From Paraburkholderia agricolaris (lineage in GTDB: Bacteria > Pseudomonadota > Gammaproteobacteria > Burkholderiales > Burkholderiaceae): 64,000 nt of DNA. Every line of letters starts with the position of its first letter. The first letter of the stretch is position 1. Below the pieces are notes generated by a model. The model had not been told where the DNA came from. It ran no database searches and saw only the letters and a list, made by a program, of their open reading frames with translations. Shown here piece after piece: positions 13,134 to 22,956 of this stretch. Location of the stretch: contig NZ_QPER01000001.1 in the NCBI RefSeq assembly GCF_009455635.1, forward strand, positions 3,410,001 to 3,474,000. Reading direction: 5' to 3'. A program made the translations under genes and the position numbers.

Positions 13134-13613
13134 TTATTGACGGGCGATGGTGTTGGTGCGACGGATCTTGGCCTGCAGCTGGATCACGCCATACACCAGC
13201 GCTTCCGCCGTAGGCGGGCAACCCGGCACATAGACGTCGACCGGCACGATCCGGTCACAGCCGCGCACCACCGAATAGGAATAATGGTAGTAGCCGCCGC
13301 CGTTCGCGCACGAGCCCATCGAAATCACCCAGCGCGGCTCGGCCATCTGGTCGTAGACCTTGCGCAAAGCCGGCGCCATCTTGTTGCACAGCGTGCCGGC
13401 GACGATCATCACGTCCGACTGACGCGGACTCGGACGAAACACCACGCCGAAACGGTCAAGGTCATAACGGGCAGCGCCCGCATGCATCATCTCGACCGCG
13501 CAGCACGCGAGACCGAACGTCATCGGCCACAACGAGCCGGTGCGCGTCCAGTTGATCAGTTTGTCTGCCGTAGTGGTGACAAACCCTTCCTTCAAGACCC
13601 CTTCGATACTCAT
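13134..13613 (-). CDS. nuoB: NADH-quinone oxidoreductase subunit B
   Basis: This subunit carries the terminal N2 [4Fe-4S] cluster that reduces quinone (159 residues from the ATG at 13613). The tandem cysteines C37-C38 lie in [11 protein letters not shown], and the other ligands are in [16 protein letters not shown] and [14 protein letters not shown] longer open frame begins upstream at 13652, but the family start is [11 protein letters not shown]. Confidence 0.98.
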
Positions 13614-13676
13614 TTGCTTTCCACTCCAGACGGGGCGGCAAGCCATGGCCACCCACGCAAACCGGCGATTAATCCA

Positions 13677-14036
13677 TCATTCCCAGTCGAGGCCGCCCTT
13701 CTTCCAGATATAGGCAAAGCCCAGCAGGAATTCGAGCAGGAAAATCATCATCGCCATGAAGCCAGTCCAGCCGATGTCGCGCAGGGCCACACCCCACGGA
13801 AACAGGAACGCGGTTTCAAGGTCGAAAATGATGAAGAGAATGGCGACGAGGTAGTAACGCACATCGAACTTCATGCGCGCATCTTCGAATGCTTCGAAGC
13901 CGCACTCGTATGGTGCGTTTTTCTCGGTATCGGGCTTGTTGGGACCGAGGATCTTGCCGATGCTGACCAGTGCTACGCCTAAACCGGTGCCCACAATGAG
14001 GAACAACAAGACGGGGAAATAGGCTGCGAGGTTCAA
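13677..14036 (-). CDS. nuoA: NADH-quinone oxidoreductase subunit A
   Basis: This small membrane subunit of complex I (119 residues, three helices) is the first gene of the operon. The start codon is TTG at 14036, preceded by GAGGA five bases upstream, which fits the family start [13 protein letters not shown]. Conserved features are [23 protein letters not shown] and a C-terminal tail ending KKGGLDWE. The unusual start codon on the leading gene may lower the initiation rate. Confidence 0.97.
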   Translation of the reverse strand: MNLAAYFPVLLFLIVGTGLGVALVSIGKILGPNKPDTEKNAPYECGFEAFEDARMKFDVRYYLVAILFIIFDLETAFLFPWGVALRDIGWTGFMAMMIFLLEFLLGFAYIWKKGGLDWE

Positions 14037-14067
14037 GACTATCCTCTATCGGTTGGTTCTGAATGCC

Positions 14068-14090
14068 GCCAAGAGCATAGCACTCTTGGC
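14068..14090 (-). promoter_or_regulatory. Perfect inverted repeat in the nuoA leader
   Basis: GCCAAGAG and CTCTTGGC form a perfect 8-bp inverted repeat with a 7-bp centre (catagca on the plus strand), 32 bp upstream of the nuoA start. It has no U-tract. It could be a protein operator or a 5'-UTR hairpin controlling the complex I operon. Confidence 0.45.
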
Positions 14091-14145
14091 GCGAAATCAC
14101 TTCGGCAACGCACATGCCGCCCAACGTAAGCCGCGCGTCAGAAGT

Positions 14146-14181
14146 GAAAATGCCAGCCGAAGCGAAGCAAGCGGCTGGCAT
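14146..14181 (-). terminator. Terminator of tRNA-Leu
   Basis: On the minus strand ATGCCAGCCG pairs with CGGCTGGCAT across a 12-nt loop and is followed by TTTTCACTTCT. It sits 13 bp past the tRNA 3' end and separates the tRNA from the nuo operon. Confidence 0.75.
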
Positions 14182-14193
14182 TTAGATAACATT

Positions 14194-14278
14194 TGGTGCC
14201 GACGGCGAGACTCGAACTCGCACAGCTTTCGCCACTACCCCCTCAAGATAGCGTGTCTACCAATTTCACCACGTCGGC
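14194..14278 (-). tRNA. tRNA-Leu, anticodon GAG
   Basis: This is an 85-nt class II tRNA with an encoded CCA end. The acceptor stem GCCGACG pairs with CGTCGGC. The D-arm holds GGTGAAATTGGTAGACAC, the anticodon loop TTGAGGG gives GAG on a 5-bp stem, and the variable arm is long. The T-arm contains GTTCGAGTC. It lies between secG and nuoA, the usual place in Burkholderia relatives. Confidence 0.96.
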
Positions 14279-14391
14279 ACTAATTGCAATCCGGGAAAAC
14301 AACTTATAAAACCCGCGAATCGCTTCAAGACTTAGATTGTAACTGGTCTAAACAGTTTGTTCAACGCACAAAAGCACTTTGAACGAAAAAT

Positions 14392-14769
14392 TTATTTCGG
14401 CACATCGGTCGCCGGGACGGACGCAGCCGACGCCGGCAATACGGCCGAACCACCCGCCGGTGCAGACGCTGCAGACGCCGCAACCGGTGCGGTCACAGCC
14501 GTACCCAGCAAGCCTGCCGACGGTTTCGCGCGATACGCGCCGAGGTAGGTAAGCGTCAATGTCGTTACAAAAAACACGGCTGCGAGCACGGCCGTAGTAC
14601 GCGACAAAAAGTTTGCCGAACCGGTCGCGCCGAACAGACTGCCCGATGCGCCGCTACCGAAAGCAGCGCCCATATCGGCGCCTTTGCCGTGTTGCAGCAA
14701 GACAAGGCCAATGACCCCAAGTGCCGACAACAGCTGAACGACGATAATCAATGTTTTCAAATACAGCAT
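14392..14769 (-). CDS. secG: Protein-export membrane protein SecG
   Basis: This auxiliary subunit of the SecYEG translocon has 125 residues from the ATG at 14769, preceded by AGGTGA. Two hydrophobic helices (residues ~3-25 and ~55-75) flank the conserved cytoplasmic loop GLVLLQHGKGADMGAAFGSGASGSLFG. The C-terminal ~35 residues are an Ala/Pro/Val-rich tail that differs from E. coli SecG. A GTG three codons upstream is also open. It follows tpiA by 82 bp. Confidence 0.96.
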   Translation of the reverse strand: MLYLKTLIIVVQLLSALGVIGLVLLQHGKGADMGAAFGSGASGSLFGATGSANFLSRTTAVLAAVFFVTTLTLTYLGAYRAKPSAGLLGTAVTAPVAASAASAPAGGSAVLPASAASVPATDVPK

Positions 14770-14851
14770 CACACTCACCTGAGTCTTTATTTAACCGCGC
14801 CACACAAATTGTGCCGCGCGGGATTGGGTCATCCTCGCCAAGGCGCCCTGC

Positions 14852-15631
14852 CTAACCGGCGACGCTCGTCGCGGCCGCCGCCTTGCAGATCGCCAGGAAA
14901 TCCTGGTCTTTCAACGACGCGCCGCCAATCAGGCCACCGTCGATATCCGGCTCGCGGAACAATTCTTCCGCGTTCTCCGGCTTCACACTGCCGCCATACA
15001 ACACCGGTACGTCTGCCACCGCCGCGCCCTTGGCCGCCAGGCGAGAGCGCAAAAAAGCATGCACTGCCTGCGCCTGCCCGGACGTAGCGCTCTTGCCAGT
15101 ACCGATTGCCCAAACCGGCTCATACGCGACGACGATGCGCGCCGCATCGTCCGCCGACAAATTCGCCAACACCGCATCCAGTTGCGCGCCGACCACCTGT
15201 TCCGTCGAACCGGCTTCACGCTCTTCGAGCGTTTCGCCGACACAGACGATCGGGGTCAAACCCGCCTCCAGTGCGCGCTGCGTCTTCACCGCAACCAGGT
15301 CCGAGCTTTCACGATGGTAAGCACGGCGCTCCGAGTGACCCACAATCGCAAGCGTGGCGCCAAAATCCACCACCATCTGCGCCGCCACTTCGCCGGTATA
15401 GGCCCCATGCGTGAATGCGGAGACATCCTGCACGCCCCACACGACCTTGCTGCCTTCCAGCAACGACTGGGTCTGCGTGAGATAAGGGCACGGCACACAG
15501 ACACCGACGCGCACATCGGCCGGCAATTCGCCCGCACCTTGCGCCACGGCCTGCAACAGCGTTGCGTTCCCGGCGAGGCGCCCGTGCATCTTCCAGTTAC
15601 CGACTACCAGCTTGGCTCGTTGTTTCGACAT
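14852..15631 (-). CDS. tpiA: Triosephosphate isomerase
   Basis: This cytoplasmic enzyme interconverts dihydroxyacetone phosphate and glyceraldehyde 3-phosphate (259 residues). Catalytic residues are visible: Asn12 and Lys14 in GNWKMHG, His99 in IVGHSERR, and Glu171 in [11 protein letters not shown]. The phosphate-binding loop is YGGSVKPEN. It is the first gene of a probable tpiA-secG transcript, with a strong sigma-70 promoter about 90 bp upstream. Confidence 0.98.
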   Translation of the reverse strand: MSKQRAKLVVGNWKMHGRLAGNATLLQAVAQGAGELPADVRVGVCVPCPYLTQTQSLLEGSKVVWGVQDVSAFTHGAYTGEVAAQMVVDFGATLAIVGHSERRAYHRESSDLVAVKTQRALEAGLTPIVCVGETLEEREAGSTEQVVGAQLDAVLANLSADDAARIVVAYEPVWAIGTGKSATSGQAQAVHAFLRSRLAAKGAAVADVPVLYGGSVKPENAEELFREPDIDGGLIGGASLKDQDFLAICKAAAATSVAG

Positions 15632-15720
15632 CGTCTCGTCGTCTCATCTTGTATTGGCGGCGGACTTGGTTTGCGCCTATGCCCGCCTTTCGGATTCATG
15701 CGGCGTGCGCAAAACGCGCA

Positions 15721-15749
15721 ATTTTACTGCGTGGGGTGGATCGGGTCAA
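15721..15749 (-). promoter_or_regulatory. Sigma-70 promoter of tpiA
   Basis: On the minus strand TTGACC (15749-15744) and TAAAAT (15726-15721) are separated by exactly 17 bp. The predicted start site is about 85 nt upstream of the tpiA ATG. Confidence 0.7.
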
Positions 15750-15759
15750 ACCGACCGTG

Positions 15760-16776
15760 TCAAGCGTCCTGACCCCAAGTCAGCACGATCTTGCCGACGT
15801 GCGTGCTGCTTTCCATCAGCGCATGCGCTTCAGCGGCTCGCGCGGCCGGAAATACACGGTGCACCACCGGCTTGATGCGGCCATCTTCGAGATGCGGCCA
15901 CACGCGCTCTTTCAACTGCGCGGCGATCTTCGCCTTGAATTCGATCGGCCGCGGACGCAACGTCGACCCCGTCACCGTCAAACGGCGGCGCAGCACTTCG
16001 TTCAGATTCAGCTCCGCTTTCGCACCGCCCAGCAAAGCGATCAGCACGATGCGGCCGCCGTCGGCCAGCGCGGTCAGCTCGCGGGGCACGTAGCTGCCCG
16101 CCACCATATCGAGGATCACATCGACGCCGCGATCGTTCGTCAGCGACTTGATGACCTCGACGAAATCCTCAGTCTTGTAGTTGATCGCCCGCTCAGCGCC
16201 GAGCGCCTCGCACGCGCGACATTTTTCATCCGATCCGGCCGTGGCGAACACGCGAAAACCCAGTGCGTGCGCGATCTGGATCGCCGTCACACCAATGCCG
16301 CTCGAGCCGCCTTGCACCAGCAGCGTCTCGTTCGGCGCGCCCTCGCCCTTGCCGAGTTGCGCACGGTCGAACACATTGCTCCACACCGTGAAGAATGTTT
16401 CCGGCAGCGAAGCCGCTTCGACATCCGACAAGCCCGCGGGCACCGGCAAGCACTGCAACAGCGGCGCGGTCGCGTATTCCGCGTAGCCGCCGCCTGCAAG
16501 CAAGGCGCACACGCGGTCACCCACTTTCAGACCGAACGGATTGCTCTTCTCGTCGATGGTACCGCCGACGATCTCGCCCGCCACTTCCAGCCCCGGCAGG
16601 TCCGAAGCGCCCGGCGGCGGTGCATAGCCGCCTTTGCGCTGGAACACGTCCGGGCGATTGATGCCCGATGCCGCCACCTTGATCAGCACCTCGCCCGCTT
16701 TCGGCTGCGGCGTGGGCCGCTCCGCCAGCTTGAGCACTTCCGGCGCACCAAATTCGGTGATTTCGATCGCTTTCAT
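15760..16776 (-). CDS. NAD(P)H-quinone oxidoreductase, zinc-independent MDR family
   Basis: This medium-chain reductase of the quinone oxidoreductase (PIG3/Qor-like) class has 338 residues from the ATG at 16776 (MKAIEITEFGAPEVL). The GroES-like N-terminal half holds GINRPDVFQRKGGYAPPPGA and GLEVAGEIVGG. The Rossmann half has the NADPH-binding motif QGGSSGIGVTAIQIAHALG. Zinc ligands of alcohol dehydrogenases are absent. The likely role is two-electron reduction of quinones. The substrate cannot be read from sequence. The frame stays open upstream to 16935 without family support. Confidence 0.85.
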   Translation of the reverse strand: MKAIEITEFGAPEVLKLAERPTPQPKAGEVLIKVAASGINRPDVFQRKGGYAPPPGASDLPGLEVAGEIVGGTIDEKSNPFGLKVGDRVCALLAGGGYAEYATAPLLQCLPVPAGLSDVEAASLPETFFTVWSNVFDRAQLGKGEGAPNETLLVQGGSSGIGVTAIQIAHALGFRVFATAGSDEKCRACEALGAERAINYKTEDFVEVIKSLTNDRGVDVILDMVAGSYVPRELTALADGGRIVLIALLGGAKAELNLNEVLRRRLTVTGSTLRPRPIEFKAKIAAQLKERVWPHLEDGRIKPVVHRVFPAARAAEAHALMESSTHVGKIVLTWGQDA

Positions 16777-16936
16777 CTGCGTCAACTCCAAGATTGGATT
16801 GCGTTGCCTACCGTCGGAAATCGTCTGAATCGAGACAAAATGCCTCATCCAGACAGAGTACCCGTTTGCGTCGGTTCGCACCTGTCTGCGCCAGCTTGTA
16901 CCTGCCGGCAACGCAATCCACCCTGCACCCCTCATG

Positions 16937-16971
16937 AAAAACGGCCGGCACGCATTCGCGCTGCCGGCCGT
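16937..16971 (-). terminator. Terminator of pnp
   Basis: On the minus strand a 10-bp GC-rich stem (ACGGCCGGCA with TGCCGGCCGT) is followed by a T5 run. It lies 16 bp past the pnp stop and separates it from the oxidoreductase gene. Confidence 0.85.
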
Positions 16972-16986
16972 CGCCCTGCTACCGCA

Positions 16987-19134
16987 TTACTGCGGCGAGG
17001 ACTCGCCTTGCGGCGCGCCGTTCGGAGCGTCGTTCAGCAACGCCTTGGCCGACAAACGCACGCGGCCCTTTTCGTCCGTCTGGATAACCTTGACCTTCAC
17101 CTGCTGGCCATCCTTCAGGTAGTCGTTGATGTCCTTGATACGCTCGTTGGCAATTTCGGAGATGTGCAGCAGACCGTCCTTGCCCGGCAGGATGTTCACA
17201 ATCGCGCCGAAATCGAGCAGCTTGAGCACGGTACCTTCGTACACCTGGCCCACTTCGACTTCCAGCGTGATGTTCTCGATACGCTTCTTCGCTTCGGCCA
17301 TCCCTTCGCTGCTCGTACTGGCGATGGTGACAACGCCGTCGTCCGAAATATCGATCGTCGTGCCGGTTTCTTCGGTCAGCGCGCGAATCACCGAACCACC
17401 CTTGCCGATCACGTCGCGGATCTTTTCCGGGTTGATCTTGATGGTGATCATGCGCGGTGCGTAGTCCGACAGCACCGTGTTGGCGCCCGACACAGCCGCG
17501 GTCATCTTGCCGAGGATGTGCATACGGCCTTCCTTCGCTTGCGCGAGAGCGACCTGCATGATTTCCTTGGTGATGCCCTGGATCTTGATGTCCATCTGCA
17601 GCGCGGTCACGCCTTGCTCGGTACCCGCCACCTTGAAGTCCATGTCGCCGAGGTGATCTTCGTCGCCGAGGATGTCGGTCAGGACGGCAAACTTGTTGCC
17701 TTCCAGGATCAGGCCCATCGCGATGCCGGCGACGTGCGCCTTCATCGGCACGCCGGCGTCCATCAGTGCGAGGCAGCCGCCGCACACCGAAGCCATCGAC
17801 GACGAACCGTTCGATTCGGTGATTTCCGAGACGACGCGGATCGAGTAACCGAATTCGTCGGCGCTCGGCAGGCACGCAGCCAGCGCGCGCTTGGCCAGAC
17901 GGCCGTGACCGATTTCACGGCGCTTCGGCGAACCGACGCGGCCCGTTTCGCCGGTCGCGAACGGAGGCATGTTGTAGTGGAGCATGAAGCGTTCGCGGTA
18001 CTCGCCTTCGAGCGCGTCGATGTTCTGCTCGTCGCCCTTCGTGCCCAGCGTTGCGACCACCATGGCTTGCGTTTCGCCACGCGTGAACAAGGCTGAGCCG
18101 TGCGTACGCGGCAGCACGCCGGTCCGGATTTCGATCGGGCGCACGGTGCGCGTGTCGCGGCCGTCGATACGCGGCTCGCCGTTCAGGATTTGCGAACGGA
18201 CGATCTTCGCTTCAATGTCGAACAGCACATTGCCGACGCTAGCCTTGTCCGCCGCAACCGTGCCGGCTGCCGCAGCTTCTTCTTCCAGCTTGGCCGACGT
18301 TGCCGCGTAGACTTCCTTCAGCTTGGTCGAGCGAGCCTGTTTGTCGCGAATCTGATACGCGCCGAGCAGATCGGCTTGCGCCAGTTCCGTCACGCGGGCG
18401 ATCAGCGGCTCGTTCTTCGCCGCCGGCTGCCAATCCCATTCCGGCTTGCCGCCTTCGGCGACCAGTTCGTGGATCGCGTTGATCGCGATCTGCATTTGAT
18501 CGTGGCCGAACACCACTGCGCCGAGCATCACTTCTTCGGTCAGTTGCTGCGCTTCCGATTCCACCATCAGCACCGCGCGTTCCGTACCGGCGACGATCAG
18601 GTCGAGCGCCGATTCCTTCATTTGCGGACGCGTCGGGTTCAACACGTATTCGTTGTTGATATAGGCCACGCGTGCTGCGCCGACCGGGCCGTTGAACGGC
18701 AGGCCGGACACGGCGAGCGCCGCCGACGCGCCGATCAGCGCGGGGATGTCAGCGGGGATTTCGGGGTTCAACGACAGGACGTGGATCACGACCTGAACTT
18801 CGTTGTAGAAGCCTTCCGGGAACAGCGGGCGCAGCGGACGGTCGATCAGGCGCGAGATCAGCGTCTCGCCTTCCGACGGGCGGCCTTCGCGGCGGAAGAA
18901 ACCGCCGGGGATCTTGCCTGCAGCGTAGGTCTTTTCGAGGTAATCGACGGTCAGCGGGAAGAAGTCCTGGCCCGGCTTGGCAGTCTTGGCGCCGACCACG
19001 GTAGCCAGCACGACGGTGTCTTCGACGTCGACGATCACCGCACCGCTCGCCTGGCGAGCGATTTCGCCCGTTTCGAGGCGAACGTTGTGTTGTCCCCACT
19101 TAAATTCTTTGACGATCTTGTTGAACATAGTCAT
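16987..19134 (-). CDS. pnp: Polyribonucleotide nucleotidyltransferase (PNPase)
   Basis: This 3'-to-5' phosphorolytic exoribonuclease is part of the RNA degradosome (715 residues). The order is a first RNase PH domain (1-~210), a helical domain, a catalytic second RNase PH domain (~310-550, including the [10 protein letters not shown] and [18 protein letters not shown] segments), a KH domain around [20 protein letters not shown] and a C-terminal S1 domain ([23 protein letters not shown]). The ATG at 19134 has GAGG seven bases upstream; a second ATG is two codons in. It follows rpsO, the conserved order. Confidence 0.98.
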   Translation of the reverse strand: MTMFNKIVKEFKWGQHNVRLETGEIARQASGAVIVDVEDTVVLATVVGAKTAKPGQDFFPLTVDYLEKTYAAGKIPGGFFRREGRPSEGETLISRLIDRPLRPLFPEGFYNEVQVVIHVLSLNPEIPADIPALIGASAALAVSGLPFNGPVGAARVAYINNEYVLNPTRPQMKESALDLIVAGTERAVLMVESEAQQLTEEVMLGAVVFGHDQMQIAINAIHELVAEGGKPEWDWQPAAKNEPLIARVTELAQADLLGAYQIRDKQARSTKLKEVYAATSAKLEEEAAAAGTVAADKASVGNVLFDIEAKIVRSQILNGEPRIDGRDTRTVRPIEIRTGVLPRTHGSALFTRGETQAMVVATLGTKGDEQNIDALEGEYRERFMLHYNMPPFATGETGRVGSPKRREIGHGRLAKRALAACLPSADEFGYSIRVVSEITESNGSSSMASVCGGCLALMDAGVPMKAHVAGIAMGLILEGNKFAVLTDILGDEDHLGDMDFKVAGTEQGVTALQMDIKIQGITKEIMQVALAQAKEGRMHILGKMTAAVSGANTVLSDYAPRMITIKINPEKIRDVIGKGGSVIRALTEETGTTIDISDDGVVTIASTSSEGMAEAKKRIENITLEVEVGQVYEGTVLKLLDFGAIVNILPGKDGLLHISEIANERIKDINDYLKDGQQVKVKVIQTDEKGRVRLSAKALLNDAPNGAPQGESSPQ

Positions 19135-19394
19135 TTCTTTTCCTCATCGTTATGCCGCGCGGACCAGAAGCGGCGCGGCAACGCCAGGACCGGCGCCACA
19201 TGGGAAGAGTAGTGTTATGCCATTCCAGAGAACCACGCTCTACGTGATGTACGCGCGCGAACCGCTGGAATGACACAAAGCTCCGCCCTGAAGCCCGGCC
19301 GTATTTCTACTTTTTACTGCTATTTCCCTGCTGGCCGCCACATGAATCGTCACGCTAGCGCGACCGGCAGGCGGTGCGCATCACATGAAGCGCA
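19135..19394. other. rpsO-pnp intergenic region
   Basis: No gene is seen in the gap between pnp and rpsO. Apart from the rpsO terminator at its rpsO-proximal end, it contains the pnp ribosome-binding site and presumably a pnp promoter or RNase III processing site. I could not identify a convincing promoter or the double hairpin known from E. coli. Confidence 0.5.
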
Positions 19395-19440
19395 CCGTGC
19401 AAAAACAAAATGCCTGTATCAGTGGAACTGACACAGGCAT
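19395..19440 (-). terminator. Terminator of rpsO
   Basis: On the minus strand ATGCCTGTGTCAG pairs with CTGATACAGGCAT (one mismatch) around a 5-nt loop, followed by TTTTGTTTTTG. It lies 20 bp past the rpsO stop. A strong stem with a U-rich tail suggests pnp is transcribed partly by read-through and partly from its own promoter. Confidence 0.88.
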
Positions 19441-19460
19441 CTTGCTGAACGACTGGCCGA

Positions 19461-19733
19461 TTACTTACGCAGACCCAGCTTCTCGATCAGTGCACGGTAA
19501 CGATCCGCATCCTTACCCTTCAGGTAGTCGAGCAGCTTACGACGGCGGCTCACCATGCGCAGCAGACCGCGGCGGCTGTGGTGATCCTTCGTGTGAGCCT
19601 TGAAGTGAACGGTCAGTTCGTTGATGCGGGTCGTGAGCAGCGCGACCTGAACTTCGGGGGAGCCCGTGTCGTTAGCTGCGCGTGCGAATTGCGCAACGAC
19701 GTCGGACTTCTTGCTTGTTTCAACTGCGGACAT
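19461..19733 (-). CDS. rpsO: 30S ribosomal protein S15
   Basis: This primary 16S rRNA-binding protein has 90 residues from the ATG at 19733. Conserved features are [32 protein letters not shown] and the basic stretch [12 protein letters not shown]. The upstream leader is about 120 nt, enough for the autogenous control known in the family, though I did not identify a specific pseudoknot. Confidence 0.98.
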   Translation of the reverse strand: MSAVETSKKSDVVAQFARAANDTGSPEVQVALLTTRINELTVHFKAHTKDHHSRRGLLRMVSRRRKLLDYLKGKDADRYRALIEKLGLRK

Positions 19734-19854
19734 GTCGATTTCCTTGAGAACTAGACAGGCGGTCACGGAAGAAAGGCCGTGCCGTGGGTTACCCGTGTGT
19801 GCAATCCATGCAATTCATAGAATCTTTGCAAGCATGCCTCACAACGGGACCCGT

Positions 19855-19883
19855 ATTGTAGCACAGCCCAATCCGGCCGCGAA
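19855..19883 (-). promoter_or_regulatory. Probable promoter of rpsO
   Basis: On the minus strand an extended -10 TGCTACAAT (TACAAT at 19860-19855) lies 17 bp downstream of TTCGCG. The -35 is weak and the extended -10 is good. It is 122 bp upstream of the S15 start. Confidence 0.5.
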
Positions 19884-19935
19884 CCCTGCTGTACCGGGCG
19901 GGATCGGGACCTGCCCACGCCGGCCGGGGGGCGCC

Positions 19936-21258
19936 TTACGGCCGTTTCATCTTGCAGACGGTCGCCGGCACCGTGCGCTCGGGCGGCAAAGCCAGCACCG
20001 TGCGGAAACCGTAGCCTGAGCCTTCGTTGTCGAACTTGACGCCCGGCGTACCAGCTTTGTCCATCTCCATCACGTAAAGGGGCTGGATCAGCTGATGGTC
20101 GTCGGGCCGCATCCACGAAGCATGAAAGCCGTTGTCGAACTTGATCCCTTCCAAGGCGCGGGCGACGGCGGTTGGGTCGGCACTCCCGGCGCGATTCATT
20201 GCCGCGGCGAGCGTTTCGATCATCAATACCATGCGCAGCACCGGGTAGTCGTCCCGGGCAGCCGGAAAACGCGCGCGAAATGCCGCATACCATGCGTCTG
20301 AGGCCGCTCCGCCGGCATTCGGGTGCCAGTCGGCCACCGCGATCACATGCTTGACGCCGGCATCGCCCAGCGCGGCCGGCGCGCCAAGGCTATTGCCATA
20401 GAACGTGTAGAACCGGGTGTCCAGGCCCTGCTCCCGCGCCGCTTTGACGAGCAGCGTCAGATCGTTGCCCCAGTTGCCGGTGATCACCGCGTCGGCGCCG
20501 CTCGCGCGGATCTTCGCGATGTACGGCGCGAAGTCCTTCACGCGGCCAATCGGATGGAACTCGTCACCGACCACGGCGATGTCCGGGCGCTTCGCGGCAA
20601 GCGTCGAACGCGCCAGACTGCTGACATCGTGGCCGAAACTGTAGTCCTGGTTCAGCAGATAGACTTTCTTCACCGCCTTATCGCGCTGGATCACGTCGGC
20701 CAGCGCATCCATGCGCATGCCCGCGTGCGCGTCGAAGCGGAAGTGCCAGAAACTGCAATTGGCGTTGGTCAGTGCAGGATCGTCGGCGGAATAGTTGAGG
20801 AACAGTTCGCGGTTGTCCGGCTCGCGGCTGTTCTGCTTGTCGATCGCGCCGATCAGCGCGGCCGCCACGGCTGAACTGTTGCCCTGCATGATGTAACCGA
20901 TGTGCCGGTCCGCGGCGGCGCGCAGTTGCACCAGCGCCTCTTCCGTGCTGCCTTTGCTGTCGAGCACGACCAGTTCGAGCGGATGTGCGCCGTCGGCGAG
21001 CTTCACACCACCTTGCGCATTCACCTGTTCGACGCCGAAGCGCAGATTGCGCTCCACCGCCGCGCCTGCATTCGCGAACGGGCCGGACATGCCTTCGATC
21101 AGCGCCAGCTGGATCGGCCTACCCGTGGGCTTATTGACCGGCTTACCTGCCGGACCCGACGCCGCCTCCCCTGCGGCGTGAGCCGCCACGGCCATCGAAA
21201 TCGCCGCCAGCGCGACGACTGCCGCTGCTGCCGCCCGTTGCCACTTCGCCATCGTCAT
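19936..21258 (-). CDS. ABC transporter substrate-binding protein, branched-chain amino acid (LivJ/LivK) type
   Basis: This is a periplasmic solute-binding protein of the Peripla_BP_6 class, 440 residues from the ATG at 21258. A Sec signal peptide is visible (basic MTMAKWQR, then an Ala/Val core ending AHA). The family start IQLALIEGMSGPFANAGAAVERNLRFGVEQVNAQGG follows at about residues 53-88 (seen here as separate conserved blocks). No permease or ATPase genes are adjacent, so its transporter partners lie elsewhere. The ligand is not predictable. It may bind amino acids, urea or aromatic acids. Confidence 0.85.
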   Translation of the reverse strand: MTMAKWQRAAAAAVVALAAISMAVAAHAAGEAASGPAGKPVNKPTGRPIQLALIEGMSGPFANAGAAVERNLRFGVEQVNAQGGVKLADGAHPLELVVLDSKGSTEEALVQLRAAADRHIGYIMQGNSSAVAAALIGAIDKQNSREPDNRELFLNYSADDPALTNANCSFWHFRFDAHAGMRMDALADVIQRDKAVKKVYLLNQDYSFGHDVSSLARSTLAAKRPDIAVVGDEFHPIGRVKDFAPYIAKIRASGADAVITGNWGNDLTLLVKAAREQGLDTRFYTFYGNSLGAPAALGDAGVKHVIAVADWHPNAGGAASDAWYAAFRARFPAARDDYPVLRMVLMIETLAAAMNRAGSADPTAVARALEGIKFDNGFHASWMRPDDHQLIQPLYVMEMDKAGTPGVKFDNEGSGYGFRTVLALPPERTVPATVCKMKRP

Positions 21259-21443
21259 TGCCCCGCTTGATTCGTCGAAGCGCGGATCATAGGGCGTTCC
21301 AGACGGAATAAGCAAGCCGGCGAATTCGTTATTGTGTATCCAGCGACACCTCGCACGAAGCACAGATCTTTTGCCGTCGCCCGTGTCAAAATAATGCGTC
21401 TCGATGATAAAAAACCGCTACTCAAATGCCATCGGAGGAATTC

Positions 21444-22013
21444 ATGTTCAACCGCCACCCATCCACGGCGGCCTCGATCGAAGCGCAGACCGCAGCACCT
21501 CTGCGCCGCGCCGCGCTCGTCTGCCTGAGCGCGCTCACGCTCACGCTCACGGTTGCGCTCGCCGGCTGCGCGCAGCCCTGGCAGCAATACACCCAGGGCG
21601 CGGACGCATCGACCATCGTCGCCCGCCTCGGCGCACCGCGTGAAAGCTACGACCTGCCCAACGGCGGCAAGCGGCTGATGTGGCCGACCCAGCCGATGGG
21701 CGAAACCACCACCGCTGCCGATATCGACGCATCCGGCAAGATTGTCTCGGTACGCCAGGTGCTTCAGCCTAACGAGTTCTACCGCGCGGAAATCGGCAAG
21801 TGGACGAAGAGCGACGTGCTGGTGAACTTCGGCCGTCCGGTCGAAACCTCGTACTTCCCGCTGATGAAGCGTGAGGTCTGGACGTATCGCTATCTGGAAG
21901 ACAACGTCTGGTACATGATGTACAGCTTCTATTTCGACGATCAGGGCATTGTGCGTCTCACGCAGAAAACACCTGACCCGCTGCACGATCCGGATCGCCG
22001 CAACCTGTTCTGA
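21444..22013 (+). CDS. Outer-membrane lipoprotein of unknown role (BamE/SmpA-like layout)
   Basis: This is a 189-residue lipoprotein. GGAGG lies six bases before the ATG at 21444, which decides the start over the ATG at 21426. The signal peptide has a hydrophobic core ending in the lipobox LAGC at about residue 35, so the cysteine is lipidated. The mature part has two similar halves, each with an arrangement like VARLGAPRESYDLPNGGKRLMW and VNFGRPVETSYF, reminiscent of the SmpA/OmlA fold. It is divergent from the substrate-binding protein and has its own terminator. Confidence 0.8.
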   Translation: MFNRHPSTAASIEAQTAAPLRRAALVCLSALTLTLTVALAGCAQPWQQYTQGADASTIVARLGAPRESYDLPNGGKRLMWPTQPMGETTTAADIDASGKIVSVRQVLQPNEFYRAEIGKWTKSDVLVNFGRPVETSYFPLMKREVWTYRYLEDNVWYMMYSFYFDDQGIVRLTQKTPDPLHDPDRRNLF

Positions 22014-22047
22014 GCGTCCGCTCGAACCCATTGCGTATGAATCTGCG

Positions 22048-22075
22048 AAGCCGCCTCCTCAGGCGGCTTTTTTTA
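22048..22075 (+). terminator. Terminator of the lipoprotein gene
   Basis: AAGCCGCC and GGCGGCTT form an 8-bp stem around TCCTCA-type loop bases, followed by a T7 run, 35 bp past the stop codon. Confidence 0.9.
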
Positions 22076-22239
22076 TTTATGTCGCATGACGGCGAATTTT
22101 ATTTCGTGCACGGCGGATTTATTTTTTGATAGAAAGGCTTTCGTAATAATTGATTCCGCGCCGACTGCGCTTCCCGTGATCCGCAGACAGCCGTGGATCC
22201 GGCTATGAATCGATGCCCCTACCTACGGAGCCGCTCTCG

Positions 22240-22878
22240 ATGAACCGTCCGAAACGTCTGCTAGTCGCCAATGTCGCATGGGCGCACGAAACCGCTGCGC
22301 GCAACCCCGAATTTTTCCGTGATCTGGTGCGAGGCCAGAATCCGCACGTGCTGTGGGTCGGCTGCTCGGACAGCCGTGTGCCCGCGGAAACCATCACGCA
22401 TTGCGAGCCAGGCGATCTGTTCGTTCACCGCAACATCGCCAACCTCTTCCATCCCGACGACGACAACTCCGCGAGCGTCCTTGAATATGCCGTGCGGGTA
22501 CTTAAGGTGGGGCACGTAATCGTCTGCGGTCACTATGGCTGCGGCGGCGTGCGCGCCGCCCTGCTACCGCCGGAACCCACGCTGCCACACGTCAATCGCC
22601 GGATCGCGCCGTTATGCGCGTTAGCAAAAGCACATAGCGACGAGTTCAGGAGTCATGCGAGCGAGCAGGCGCGTGTTAATCGCCTCGCGGAACTCAACGT
22701 GCTCGAACAGGTGCGCCAGTTGCGCGCAAGTCCGATCGTACGGGACGCCGCCCCCGCACCGCTCGTTCACGGCTGGATCTTCGCGCTCGAGGATGGCCGC
22801 ATCAAGGTACTCACGTCCGGCTACGAAGCCGACGACGCAATGACCTGCGCGACAGCCGCCCATAGCGCCGCGGCCTGA
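22240..22878 (+). CDS. can: Beta-class carbonic anhydrase
   Basis: This cytoplasmic zinc enzyme interconverts CO2 and bicarbonate (212 residues from the ATG at 22240, chosen because GGAG lies upstream; an ATG at 22213 is also in frame). Zinc and catalytic residues are visible: Cys42, Asp44 and Arg46 in GCSDSRVPAE, His98 and Cys101 in CGHYGCGG. It stands 78 bp upstream of a SulP anion transporter on the same strand, suggesting joint handling of bicarbonate. Confidence 0.95.
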   Translation: MNRPKRLLVANVAWAHETAARNPEFFRDLVRGQNPHVLWVGCSDSRVPAETITHCEPGDLFVHRNIANLFHPDDDNSASVLEYAVRVLKVGHVIVCGHYGCGGVRAALLPPEPTLPHVNRRIAPLCALAKAHSDEFRSHASEQARVNRLAELNVLEQVRQLRASPIVRDAAPAPLVHGWIFALEDGRIKVLTSGYEADDAMTCATAAHSAAA

Positions 22879-22956
22879 TGCGCGGCTTTTATCGCGAACG
22901 GCCCTCGATTTGAGCCTCGCCGCCTACGCAACGCCAAACACTACTGCACCGACTCC

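Noticed and set aside
15562..18096. An 844-codon open frame on the plus strand across tpiA, the oxidoreductase and pnp
   Set aside because: It lies opposite three confidently identified genes, has a biased His/Arg/Ala composition and no recognisable domain.
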